DNA from: Pyrinomonadaceae bacterium
GTDB lineage: Bacteria > Acidobacteriota > Blastocatellia > Pyrinomonadales > Pyrinomonadaceae
Direction of reading: 5' to 3'
Length of the DNA stretch: 54,441 nt
Assembly: GCA_013811945.1 (NCBI GenBank)
Contig: JACCUI010000116.1
Location: 1-54,441, forward strand
Below, in pieces: positions 36,046 to 43,715 of the stretch (positions are counted from its first letter, which is position 1; each line of letters starts with the position of its first letter). A model generated the notes under the pieces. The model saw only the letters and a program-made list of their open reading frames with translations, was not told the origin of the DNA and did not search any database. The translations under genes were made by a program, and so were the position numbers.

Positions 36046-37209
36046 ATGAAAAACCGAAAAAGGTTTCTATTAACACAGCGGGCTTGCATAGAACATTATC
36101 CTCCAGTTCTTCATCAGGCGGGCCTTTTAAGCGAAGTGGGAGAGGTGACGATTGTGGACACTCTCAGCGAAGGCGACTCACCCGTGGTTCAAAGCGGCGA
36201 CATGATCGAGAGGGTTCGGATTAAGCCCACCCACTCATCGTTGATATTTCCTCAGGTTAACCGCTTTCGGAATCTCAGGACTTATAACAATACCGTTCGT
36301 CATCAGATGGCTTTGGGGCCCAACGTTGTAATCGCCTTTGAACCGGAGGCCGCCTGCGTGATGCTCAAGATGAAAAAAAAGGGGTTGCACATAAAGCGGG
36401 TCGTTCATCTTCATGAAATGCCTGACCCAGATGCATATGCAGAGAGTTTAGGCGCCAGCTGGGCACTGGCATATCTGAGGAAAAACCTGTCATTGGCTGA
36501 TGCGGTGATTCTACCCGATCGCGACCGGGCAGAATATATTCAATCGAATAGTAGCCTTAAGACTCCACCATTAGTAGTAATGAACTGTCCTCGCAGGCTG
36601 GCGGAATTGCCAGCCTCTCTGTTGCTTCCTTTTCTACGCGAGAGAGGAATTGATTCGTCAAGAATAGTGCACTATCAGGGAGCGGTCGGCCCTGACCACA
36701 AACTTGAAACTGTTATTAAGTCTATGCGGTTCTGGCCGGCCGACTCTGTCTTCGTCATTGTTGGCGCAGGCAGAAAATGGTATCTCAAGAAACTCACCGA
36801 GTTAACGGCTGCCGAAGGCGTGGCGCATCGGGTGATTTTTGCCGGACGAATTCCCTATGACCAACTATTCCAATATGCTATCGGCGCTTCGGTTGGAGTG
36901 ACGTTGCTTGATCCCTCGGGACTCAATACGAAGTTATGCGCCGGGGCAGGCAACAAGCGGTTTGAATATGCCGCCCTCGGCATCCCGCAAGTGACCAATG
37001 ACGGGCCGGGGATCCAAGGTCTGTTTGGGGATACTGGGATTGCGGCAATTGCGAATCACAATGACGTTTCCGAGATCGGGCAGAAAATTTCGCATTACCT
37101 GACCAACGAAGCGTTTGCGCGAGACGCGGGCGCTAAGGCGCGCGCGATCCATCTGCAAAGCTATAACTATGAGCATCAGTTTCAGAAGGTCCTGGAATTC
37201 ATCGGTTGA
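36046..37209 (+). CDS. Family 4-like glycosyltransferase
   Basis: From ATG 36046 the product is 387 residues (a TTG at 36037 adds three). The GT-B fold is seen from RVVHLHEMPDPDAYAESLGA and ADAVILPDRDRAEYIQSNSS in the N-terminal half. The C-terminal half has VHYQGAVGPDHKLETVIKSM, VFVIVGAGRKWYLKKL, VIFAGRIPYDQLFQYA and GNKRFEYAALGIPQVTNDGP, a typical donor-binding loop. It belongs to the run of glycan genes and should add a single sugar; specificity is unknown. Confidence 0.88.
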   Translation: MKNRKRFLLTQRACIEHYPPVLHQAGLLSEVGEVTIVDTLSEGDSPVVQSGDMIERVRIKPTHSSLIFPQVNRFRNLRTYNNTVRHQMALGPNVVIAFEPEAACVMLKMKKKGLHIKRVVHLHEMPDPDAYAESLGASWALAYLRKNLSLADAVILPDRDRAEYIQSNSSLKTPPLVVMNCPRRLAELPASLLLPFLRERGIDSSRIVHYQGAVGPDHKLETVIKSMRFWPADSVFVIVGAGRKWYLKKLTELTAAEGVAHRVIFAGRIPYDQLFQYAIGASVGVTLLDPSGLNTKLCAGAGNKRFEYAALGIPQVTNDGPGIQGLFGDTGIAAIANHNDVSEIGQKISHYLTNEAFARDAGAKARAIHLQSYNYEHQFQKVLEFIG

Positions 37210-37284
37210 CGCATCTCCTGTTATGGGGCCGCGCCCGAGAAAAGCGCTGCGAACCTTTCTCTATCTGCACCACGCCACCAATTG

Positions 37285-38466
37285 ATGATTCAAGCTCCAG
37301 CCAAGAGAATCATCTTCATACCGTTCATTGATGCCTTTGGCGGAGCTGAGCGGTTGATTCTCGATCTATCGAGGTTTCTTTACGAGAAGCAAGTCCCCAA
37401 CACACTCGCATGTTTCAGGCAGACCATCGACTTGCAGTCGTATGCCGACTGGCCATTGCAGGTTCACCAAATACTGCCGGCGAGAAACTCGCTAGCTGAG
37501 GCGCGAGCCTTGTATCGATTCTTAAGGTCAACACAACTGGCGGGAGGCGGGCTCCCACTTATATTCGATCTCAAGAGTGCTTTCTATTCTGGTATAGCTT
37601 CTGCTGGTCCATTCTCCTTACATCTTACCGACCCGCCGAGTTTATTGCCGGCTGACCTTAGCAAGCATGCACCTTCCGCCCGTCGGTCTCGTCAGCAGTT
37701 TAATGTTCTCCCAAGTGAAGGGATAATGCGCGGGCTACGCGCGGAGTTGGCACATCGCTTGAATCGGCGCGGAGTGCGTCGGGCTGCAAAAGTTATCGTA
37801 ATTACGGAAAAGACTCGGAAGGAGTTGCAGTTGCTTTATGGAGTTGACTCATTGGTAGTTCGGCCTGGAGTTTACTCGAATGGTTTGATTCGCGAGTCGC
37901 TCAACCCCGTTTTAGTGAATCCGTTACGCGTGCTTTCCGTCTCTCGATTGGAAACTAACAAAAGAATAGATTGGATCCTGCAAGCACTAGCAGCGCTCAA
38001 CTCGAGTGGGTCTGTCACGAAAACTAGCTGGCTCTTTGAGATAGTAGGCCATGGGCCCGCAGCTGACTCCCTCAAGAAACTTGCCGCGGAATTGGGATTG
38101 GCGGACCAAACATTCTTTCTCGGCCATGTTTCGGATGACGACTTGGCGAAGGCGTATTCGAGAGCCAATCTCTTCGTCATGCCAGCCATACAAGGCTACG
38201 GGTTGCCTGCACTTGAGGCACTCAATCGAGGGTTACCAACCATAATTCACAAAGACTCCGGTGTTAGCGAAATCCTTCGTGGAAGTCCTTGGGTAGAAAT
38301 CATTGATGGCGACAATGGAAGCCTCACCGCAGCTATTGAAACTATGCTTGGGCGCATTAAGAACAAGGGTCTCTTTGATTTTGACATGCCATCTGTGCCG
38401 ACAAACTCCGAATGGGCAAGTGCAGTCTGCAACACATGTGGCTGGATCGAATTCCCAATGAACTGA
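37285..38466 (+). CDS. Family 4 glycosyltransferase
   Basis: The product from ATG 37285 is 393 residues. The acceptor half starts with IIFIPFIDAFGGAERLILDL, the GGAE-type glycine loop of GT4. The donor half has RVLSVSRLETNKRIDWILQA, FEIVGHGPAADSLKKLAAEL, TFFLGHVSDDDLAKAYSRAN and MPAIQGYGLPALEALNRGLP, which carries a Glu of the EX7E motif. The stop codon overlaps the start of the CgeB-like gene (TGATG, 38464-38468), so translation of the two is coupled. Confidence 0.92.
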   Translation: MIQAPAKRIIFIPFIDAFGGAERLILDLSRFLYEKQVPNTLACFRQTIDLQSYADWPLQVHQILPARNSLAEARALYRFLRSTQLAGGGLPLIFDLKSAFYSGIASAGPFSLHLTDPPSLLPADLSKHAPSARRSRQQFNVLPSEGIMRGLRAELAHRLNRRGVRRAAKVIVITEKTRKELQLLYGVDSLVVRPGVYSNGLIRESLNPVLVNPLRVLSVSRLETNKRIDWILQALAALNSSGSVTKTSWLFEIVGHGPAADSLKKLAAELGLADQTFFLGHVSDDDLAKAYSRANLFVMPAIQGYGLPALEALNRGLPTIIHKDSGVSEILRGSPWVEIIDGDNGSLTAAIETMLGRIKNKGLFDFDMPSVPTNSEWASAVCNTCGWIEFPMN

Positions 38467-39629
38467 TGGAGCCGGAACCTCATCGCATTTACACAATTCT
38501 TGCGCCCGGCTTTGCAAAGTGGTGGGGTTCCGATGCCCGAGCCTTGGCCCAAACCTTTCGGCGACTTGGTCACAGGCTGCTGGATATAGATGAGGAAGAT
38601 TATGTTTCTTGGCGCCCGCAGGGAGTGGGACCAAAAGTGATGCGACGAATATTCGGTCGCGTCTGGATGGACGATTACAACCAGGCTGTACTCAGACAAG
38701 CTAATACGTCTTCTTATGATTTTGTTCTAAGCTTCAAGGGGAATTCGCTTAGGCCTGAAACCATTGGTAAGCTGCGGGCTACTGGAAAACCTATTTACAA
38801 TTTCTATCCGGATGTAAGCTTCCGAGATCATGGCCCAAATATTCCTCTGAGTCTCAAGCTGTATAACTGTGTGTTTACGACAAAGTCGTATCACGGCGAA
38901 CGAGAGATCAAACAGTTTGCCATTAGAGATTTAAAGCACGTCCGCCACGGCTTCGATCCGGAAGTGCACAGACCCGTCCCATTGACCTCAGAATTGATCG
39001 GGCATTACGGTGCTGATGTCAGTTTCGTAGGCTGCTGGTCGCCGGAGAAAGAAGAAAAGCTCTTATATCTTCTTAGAGGAGCCGCTGGGATTTCCGTCAA
39101 GGTATTTGGCATGGGATGGCAATATGCGTCCAGTGAATTCAGGAACAGGATGGGACTGGATTTGAGCGCGGGAGTCTTCGGCGATGAGTTAGCTATCGTC
39201 TATTGCGCGTCGAAAGTTAATCTCGGATTGCTAAGTTGTAGCAAGAGTGACCCGAACCTACGGGATCAAACGACAGCTCGTACTTTCCAGATTCCGGCGA
39301 CACAATCATTCATGTTGCACGAGGACACTCCAGAGGTGAGAACCTTCTTTAGGGACGGAAGAGAAGTCATGCTCTTTAGCAGCAAAGAAGATCTGGTCGA
39401 GAAGATCCAATCCGCACTTCAGAGCCCTTCTCTGAGAGAAACCGTTCGCGAAAACGGATACGAGCGGTGCCTGCGGGAACCTTATGACTACTCCAGCGCC
39501 GTGCGAGAAATTCTGTATCGTTTCGAGTTAGAAACAAGCCGCCCTATCTCAGGCAGTGGCATTACCATGAAAAATTGCGGAGAAAATCAAGATTGGACGG
39601 TGTCAGAACCGGAGGTAGCTAAAGCGTAG
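38466..39629 (+). CDS. CgeB-like glycosyltransferase-family protein (DUF3880 type)
   Basis: I choose ATG 38466, which overlaps the previous stop (387 residues); an upstream start at 38412 would lie in the preceding gene. Motifs typical of CgeB/DUF3880 proteins are DFVLSFKGNSLRPETIGKL, PIYNFYPDVSFRDHGPN, DVSFVGCWSPEKEEKLLYLL and IVYCASKVNLGLLSCSKSDP, followed by DQTTARTFQIPATQSFMLHE with the conserved R-X-F-E/Q region of this group. Such proteins have a GT-B fold and are often linked to surface-glycan or spore-coat glycosylation. The acceptor is unknown. Confidence 0.85.
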   Translation: MEPEPHRIYTILAPGFAKWWGSDARALAQTFRRLGHRLLDIDEEDYVSWRPQGVGPKVMRRIFGRVWMDDYNQAVLRQANTSSYDFVLSFKGNSLRPETIGKLRATGKPIYNFYPDVSFRDHGPNIPLSLKLYNCVFTTKSYHGEREIKQFAIRDLKHVRHGFDPEVHRPVPLTSELIGHYGADVSFVGCWSPEKEEKLLYLLRGAAGISVKVFGMGWQYASSEFRNRMGLDLSAGVFGDELAIVYCASKVNLGLLSCSKSDPNLRDQTTARTFQIPATQSFMLHEDTPEVRTFFRDGREVMLFSSKEDLVEKIQSALQSPSLRETVRENGYERCLREPYDYSSAVREILYRFELETSRPISGSGITMKNCGENQDWTVSEPEVAKA

Positions 39630-39654
39630 TACACAAAAATGGCACGATTCGATA

Positions 39655-41166
39655 ATGACTCAAGGTAATTTAGGTTCCTCCACGCGGAAGAGCCACAGCC
39701 ACGCGATGCAGATCTACTTGGTCGCTTCAGTGTGTTTGCTGATAGTTGTACCTTTGAGCTTAGGTGAATATGAATATTCGTGGCTGCAAACATCGCTTGC
39801 GGTACTCTTGCTGGACATTTGTCTCTACCCTTCGGCCCTCTATCTTGCGCAACATAAAGCGGACCTGCCGACGATGCCGGTGTTTTGTCTCGCTTATGCA
39901 TTGCAGTTCGCATTTCCCATTTTCACCCAGGAAGATACGTTTCTTCTCATGGGAGCCGAAGTTAGATATTTGGCGGAAAAGGACGTCGCAATTGCTTTGC
40001 TTTTGGCCATTGCCGGCATCTGTTCTTTACAACTGGGATATTACTGGTTTCAGAGGAGCAACTACCGGAAGGTCGTGCCCGTCGCGCACCTACCGCTGAA
40101 GAAATCGAAGGCCCTGGCTTATTGCGTACTTGTCGGAATCTTTTTGCCGCTGCTGTTTACATTCAAGGGCATTATTCCGGAAGAATTTCAACAGCCATTG
40201 TCCGCCATTCTGCGCGTGCTTCAGAATCAAGTGCTGGTTGTCATCGCCATACTCGGCTGGCTTTTCTACGGCCGCAAGGAGTCCAAGTTTTATGGCGTTT
40301 GGTTGTATGGCCTCGTGATGGTCACTGCAATGAGGGGAATCTCAAGTGGGAGTCTCGAGGACGCTCTGGCACCGATCGGTATATTCTTCGTAGTCAAATG
40401 GCTCTATACGCGTAGGGTTCCCGTCGTCCCTATTGTGGCCACCGCGGCGCTCGTCGTTTTCCTTTCGCCCGTCAAGGCAGACTACCGTGAATGGACTTGG
40501 GTAGCAGATGATCCAGAACTCGCGCAGCAGTCTTCCCTCACTAGAGGTACCCTTTGGATTGAACAGGCCATGGAGTATTGGAAGGACACGCTTTCGGGAA
40601 ACCGCGATTTGGCCGAAGCCACTTCGAGCGCCACCGGCCGAGCTGACTTCATTCATCAGGTGGCGTACATCTATTCCATGACCCCATCAGTGGTTCCATA
40701 TCAGTATGGGAAGACCTACTCTTTCTTTCTGGTGTCCTTCATCCCGCGCCTTTTGTGGCCTGACAAGCCGACGGCGGGAAGTGCGAATGGGTTTTACGCT
40801 GTTACTTACGGGATAAATTCGGAGGAGGGAGCGAAGACGACGACCTTCGGTGTCAGCATTCTGGGCGAGGCTTTTATGAACTTCGGTTGGCCAGGAGTGG
40901 TTCTGATAATGCTCCTTCAGGGAATTCTGATTGGCGCAATGCAACATTCGTTTGGCGGAAGGGACTCCGGGTCCGGAGGTCAGGCGGTGTTTCTCGCCTT
41001 CTTTGTTTACTTCCTGAACGGCATCGGCTCAAGCGCAGAAATCATGTTCGGCGGAATACTACAGAATCTCATTCTGGGCTACCTGCTATTGTTGTGGGCG
41101 CGCCAGAAACCTTCTAGGGACCGGACTCGGGCGTTGCCTCTGGGGCACGCTGCCTTCCTGCGCTGA
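39655..41166 (+). CDS. wzy: Wzy-like O-antigen/oligosaccharide repeat-unit polymerase
   Basis: The 503-residue protein has roughly a dozen hydrophobic helices, starting with QIYLVASVCLLIVVPLSLGE and ending with QNLILGYLLLLWARQK. A large periplasmic loop (about 275-385) contains TGRADFIHQVAYIYSMTP and SFIPRLLWPDKPTAGSANGF; the IPRLLWPDKP signature is common to repeat-unit polymerases. Such enzymes join lipid-linked repeat units in the periplasm. No flippase (wzx) is seen in the window, while an ABC exporter is, which makes the pathway type ambiguous. Confidence 0.88.
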   Translation: MTQGNLGSSTRKSHSHAMQIYLVASVCLLIVVPLSLGEYEYSWLQTSLAVLLLDICLYPSALYLAQHKADLPTMPVFCLAYALQFAFPIFTQEDTFLLMGAEVRYLAEKDVAIALLLAIAGICSLQLGYYWFQRSNYRKVVPVAHLPLKKSKALAYCVLVGIFLPLLFTFKGIIPEEFQQPLSAILRVLQNQVLVVIAILGWLFYGRKESKFYGVWLYGLVMVTAMRGISSGSLEDALAPIGIFFVVKWLYTRRVPVVPIVATAALVVFLSPVKADYREWTWVADDPELAQQSSLTRGTLWIEQAMEYWKDTLSGNRDLAEATSSATGRADFIHQVAYIYSMTPSVVPYQYGKTYSFFLVSFIPRLLWPDKPTAGSANGFYAVTYGINSEEGAKTTTFGVSILGEAFMNFGWPGVVLIMLLQGILIGAMQHSFGGRDSGSGGQAVFLAFFVYFLNGIGSSAEIMFGGILQNLILGYLLLLWARQKPSRDRTRALPLGHAAFLR

Positions 41167-41214
41167 ACCCATCGTTACTGCGTTTCTACTTCCTTTCTGG
41201 TCGGTTCCGCCACA

Positions 41215-42360
41215 TTGATCCTATCGCTGCAAACAACAACCTTCAGCGCTTTTGGTGGGATTCCCACTTATAACCGGTTGGTATGTCGTGTTTTGAATGA
41301 ATTCGGTAAGAGTCAAGTCCTTATTGCCACTGACAAGAACTCTGACATAGAAAGGCCCGCCGCTGAGTTACCAAACCTGAAATTAGAAGCGTTTGCCCAG
41401 AACCGCTTAGCGCTCACACGTCGGGTCGTTCGCCTTGGGTTGGCTCGCGAGTTTGACTTGGTTCTAATTGGACACGTCAATTATGCGCCTCTCGGCTGGC
41501 TCCTCAAAAAGCTTCAGCCACGACGGCGTTATGGCGTGATGTTGTATGGGATTGAAGCCTGGCAGCAACTTTCGCCGCTGCGCCGGCGCGCCTTGCAACA
41601 CGCAGACTTCATGATTTCGATAAGCAACTACACACGGCAAAAAGCCATTCAGGCTAACCTGTTGATCGCGGACCGTGTGCACCTGTTGCCCAACGCGCTC
41701 GAGGCACCCAAGATTGAAGCAATCCCGGCGTCGGATCAATCGCCAGCGATTAAGGGGACCCGTCTTCTCTCTGTGTGTCGTTTGGATCAGAACGAACAAT
41801 ACAAAGGCGTTGACAAGGTGATTGAAGTCTTGCAGGACGTGGCCGGAAGAGTACCGGATGTTCAGTACGTCGTCGTAGGTAGCGGAACGGACCTCGAACG
41901 GCACATGCAATTGGCTCACAAACTTGGTGTCGCGGAGCGAGTTCACTTCTTAGGATTTCTTAGCGATGTCGCTCTGCGAGCCAGCTATCAGGAGTGCGAT
42001 GTGTTTGTTATGCCCAGTGCGGGTGAGGGATTCGGCTTTGTCTTCCTCGAAGCTATGCAGTGTGGGAAACCCATCATCGCTGCGAACAGCGGCGGCGCAC
42101 CTGAGGTAGTACAAGATGGCGTGACTGGACGCCTGGTCGAGTACGGGAACAAAGAACAATTAGCCACAGCTCTTATAGACTTATGTCTTAACCCTGCTAA
42201 ACGCGACAGGCTTGGCCAAGCGGGCTATCAACGATTACAAGAGAACTTTACCTTTCCGCGCTTCAAGCAAAGGCTGACTGAAATCCTTCTGCGGGAACTT
42301 CCGACGGAGGCCGTCTCCAGGATTAGCCGCGCGGAAGGAACGCCATCATGCGCATCCTGA
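41215..42360 (+). CDS. Family 4 glycosyltransferase
   Basis: The start is TTG 41215 (381 residues). The glycine loop is in TTFSAFGGIPTYNRLVCRVL. The donor half contains LLSVCRLDQNEQYKGVDKVI, VQYVVVGSGTDLERHMQLAH, VHFLGFLSDVALRASYQECD and AGEGFGFVFLEAMQCGKPII, a canonical EX7E motif. The end overlaps the next GT4 gene by 13 bases. It resembles the mannosyltransferase/PimB-like branch by motif layout, but the sugar is not certain. Confidence 0.93.
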   Translation: MILSLQTTTFSAFGGIPTYNRLVCRVLNEFGKSQVLIATDKNSDIERPAAELPNLKLEAFAQNRLALTRRVVRLGLAREFDLVLIGHVNYAPLGWLLKKLQPRRRYGVMLYGIEAWQQLSPLRRRALQHADFMISISNYTRQKAIQANLLIADRVHLLPNALEAPKIEAIPASDQSPAIKGTRLLSVCRLDQNEQYKGVDKVIEVLQDVAGRVPDVQYVVVGSGTDLERHMQLAHKLGVAERVHFLGFLSDVALRASYQECDVFVMPSAGEGFGFVFLEAMQCGKPIIAANSGGAPEVVQDGVTGRLVEYGNKEQLATALIDLCLNPAKRDRLGQAGYQRLQENFTFPRFKQRLTEILLRELPTEAVSRISRAEGTPSCAS

Positions 42361-43610
42361 AAACCACGCAGACTTATTATCCTTACCTCAGCAAGGGTGG
42401 ACCACCGGCGAAGGTGCGCGCGATCGCCAGGGGGCTGGCGCGGCGCGGGCATGAAGTCACCGTGTTGACTGCAGACTTAGATCAGGAGCAGGAGGCGGGA
42501 AGAGGAGGTAGGAGCAGGAGGCAGGCGCTGGAGGCAGGCGCAGAACGAGCATCAGGAGCAAACGACGCAGACGGTGGGAGCAGGAAGAGCAGTGCGCGGA
42601 GTTGGGAATCGCGCGATGACGGAGTAAAGGCGATCTACCTGCGCACGCTTCAGAACTACCGAGCGACAACGATAAACCCGCAGATTCTGAGTTTCTGTGC
42701 GCGACGCCTGCGCGACTACGACGTCGTCCATATCTATGGCCTTTACGATCTCTTCGGCTCCATTGCCGCCTGGTTTTGCCGTCGTCGCGAAATCCCATAC
42801 GTGCTTGAGCCGATCGGAATGTTTGGTCCAAAGGTGCGAAGCCAGAAGAAGAAGCGCCTCTACCGAAAACTTATAGGTGATGCATTGTTCGAAGGCGCCA
42901 GCGTTGTCGTTGCCAACTCCGATACGGAGCGGAGAGAGTTAATCGACAGTGGAATTCCCGAAGAGAAGATCGTGCTACGGCGAAATGGTATCGATCTCGC
43001 TGAGTTTCAAACATTGCCTGCGCGCGGCGCCTTCCGCGCTAAGCACAATCTCGACGACAAGACTCCGCTGATACTCTTCCTCGGCCGCATTTCCTTTATT
43101 AAGGGACTTGACCATTTGGTAAAAGCATTTGCGCAATTGGCGCAGGTTCATCGCGACGCCCGTTTGGTAATCGCCGGGCCTGACGACGAGGATGGCTGCG
43201 CTCGCGCAGTTCACGAGTTGATCGAACAGTTTCACCTTCGCGAGCGCGTGAGACTCGCGGGCCCACTCTATGGCGACGAGAAACTTCAGGCCTTTGTTGA
43301 TGCCGACTTTGTCGTGTTGCCCTCGCGCTATGAAAGCTTTGGAAACGTGGCGGCAGAAGCAATAGCCTCCGGAACACCGGTTTTGGTGACGGACCAGTGC
43401 GGCATCGCGCCACTAATTGAGGGAAGCGCGGGTCTGGTTGTTTCCTGCGACGTCGAGAGTTTACGTGATGGTCTGAAACGATTGGTAGAAGAGAAGAATC
43501 TTTTGGCGCAACTGTGCGCCCGTTGTGTGCAGGTTGCGAAAGATCTCTCCTGGGACGAGCCAGTAGAAACAATGGAGCGGCTCTACGAATCGTTAATAGA
43601 ACCAGAGTAA
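42348..43610 (+). CDS. Family 4 glycosyltransferase with a repeat-derived insert
   Basis: The 420-residue protein begins MRILKTTQTYYPYLSKGGPP and has ILFLGRISFIKGLDHLVKAF, ARLVIAGPDDEDGCARAVHE, VRLAGPLYGDEKLQAFVDAD and PSRYESFGNVAAEAIASGTP, a clear GT4 donor site. Between the second and third strands of the acceptor domain (about residues 46-87) there is a hydrophilic insert rich in Gly, Arg, Ser, Ala and Glu, coded by purine-rich repetitive DNA (42484-42606). The insert stays in frame and the rest of the enzyme is intact. It overlaps the preceding gene by 13 bases. Confidence 0.92.
   Translation: MRILKTTQTYYPYLSKGGPPAKVRAIARGLARRGHEVTVLTADLDQEQEAGRGGRSRRQALEAGAERASGANDADGGSRKSSARSWESRDDGVKAIYLRTLQNYRATTINPQILSFCARRLRDYDVVHIYGLYDLFGSIAAWFCRRREIPYVLEPIGMFGPKVRSQKKKRLYRKLIGDALFEGASVVVANSDTERRELIDSGIPEEKIVLRRNGIDLAEFQTLPARGAFRAKHNLDDKTPLILFLGRISFIKGLDHLVKAFAQLAQVHRDARLVIAGPDDEDGCARAVHELIEQFHLRERVRLAGPLYGDEKLQAFVDADFVVLPSRYESFGNVAAEAIASGTPVLVTDQCGIAPLIEGSAGLVVSCDVESLRDGLKRLVEEKNLLAQLCARCVQVAKDLSWDEPVETMERLYESLIEPE
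42484..42606 (+). repeat. Purine-rich repetitive insert inside the GT4 gene
   Basis: The stretch is built from aggagcaggaggc and ggaggcaggcgc words. It interrupts an otherwise normal GT4 reading frame without a stop. Confidence 0.75.
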
Positions 43611-43632
43611 CTGTTGGTGGCGCAGCTTTGCC

Positions 43633-43700
43633 GGCGGGCAACGCCCGCCATTAAACGTTTAGAGCGGGGCGTTGCCCCGCGTTGCAGACAGGATGTCTGC
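43633..43700. repeat. Array of three 17-base hairpins upstream of asnB
   Basis: Three units, each with a seven-base stem and a three-base loop, follow one another: ggcgggcaacgcccgcc (43633-43649), gcggggcgttgccccgc (43664-43680) and gcagacaggatgtctgc (43684-43700). They lie between a GT4 stop and the asnB start at 43716, so the last hairpin ends 15 bases before the start codon and could mask the ribosome-binding region. Confidence 0.85.
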
Positions 43701-43715
43701 GCTCCCAGCAAAAGC

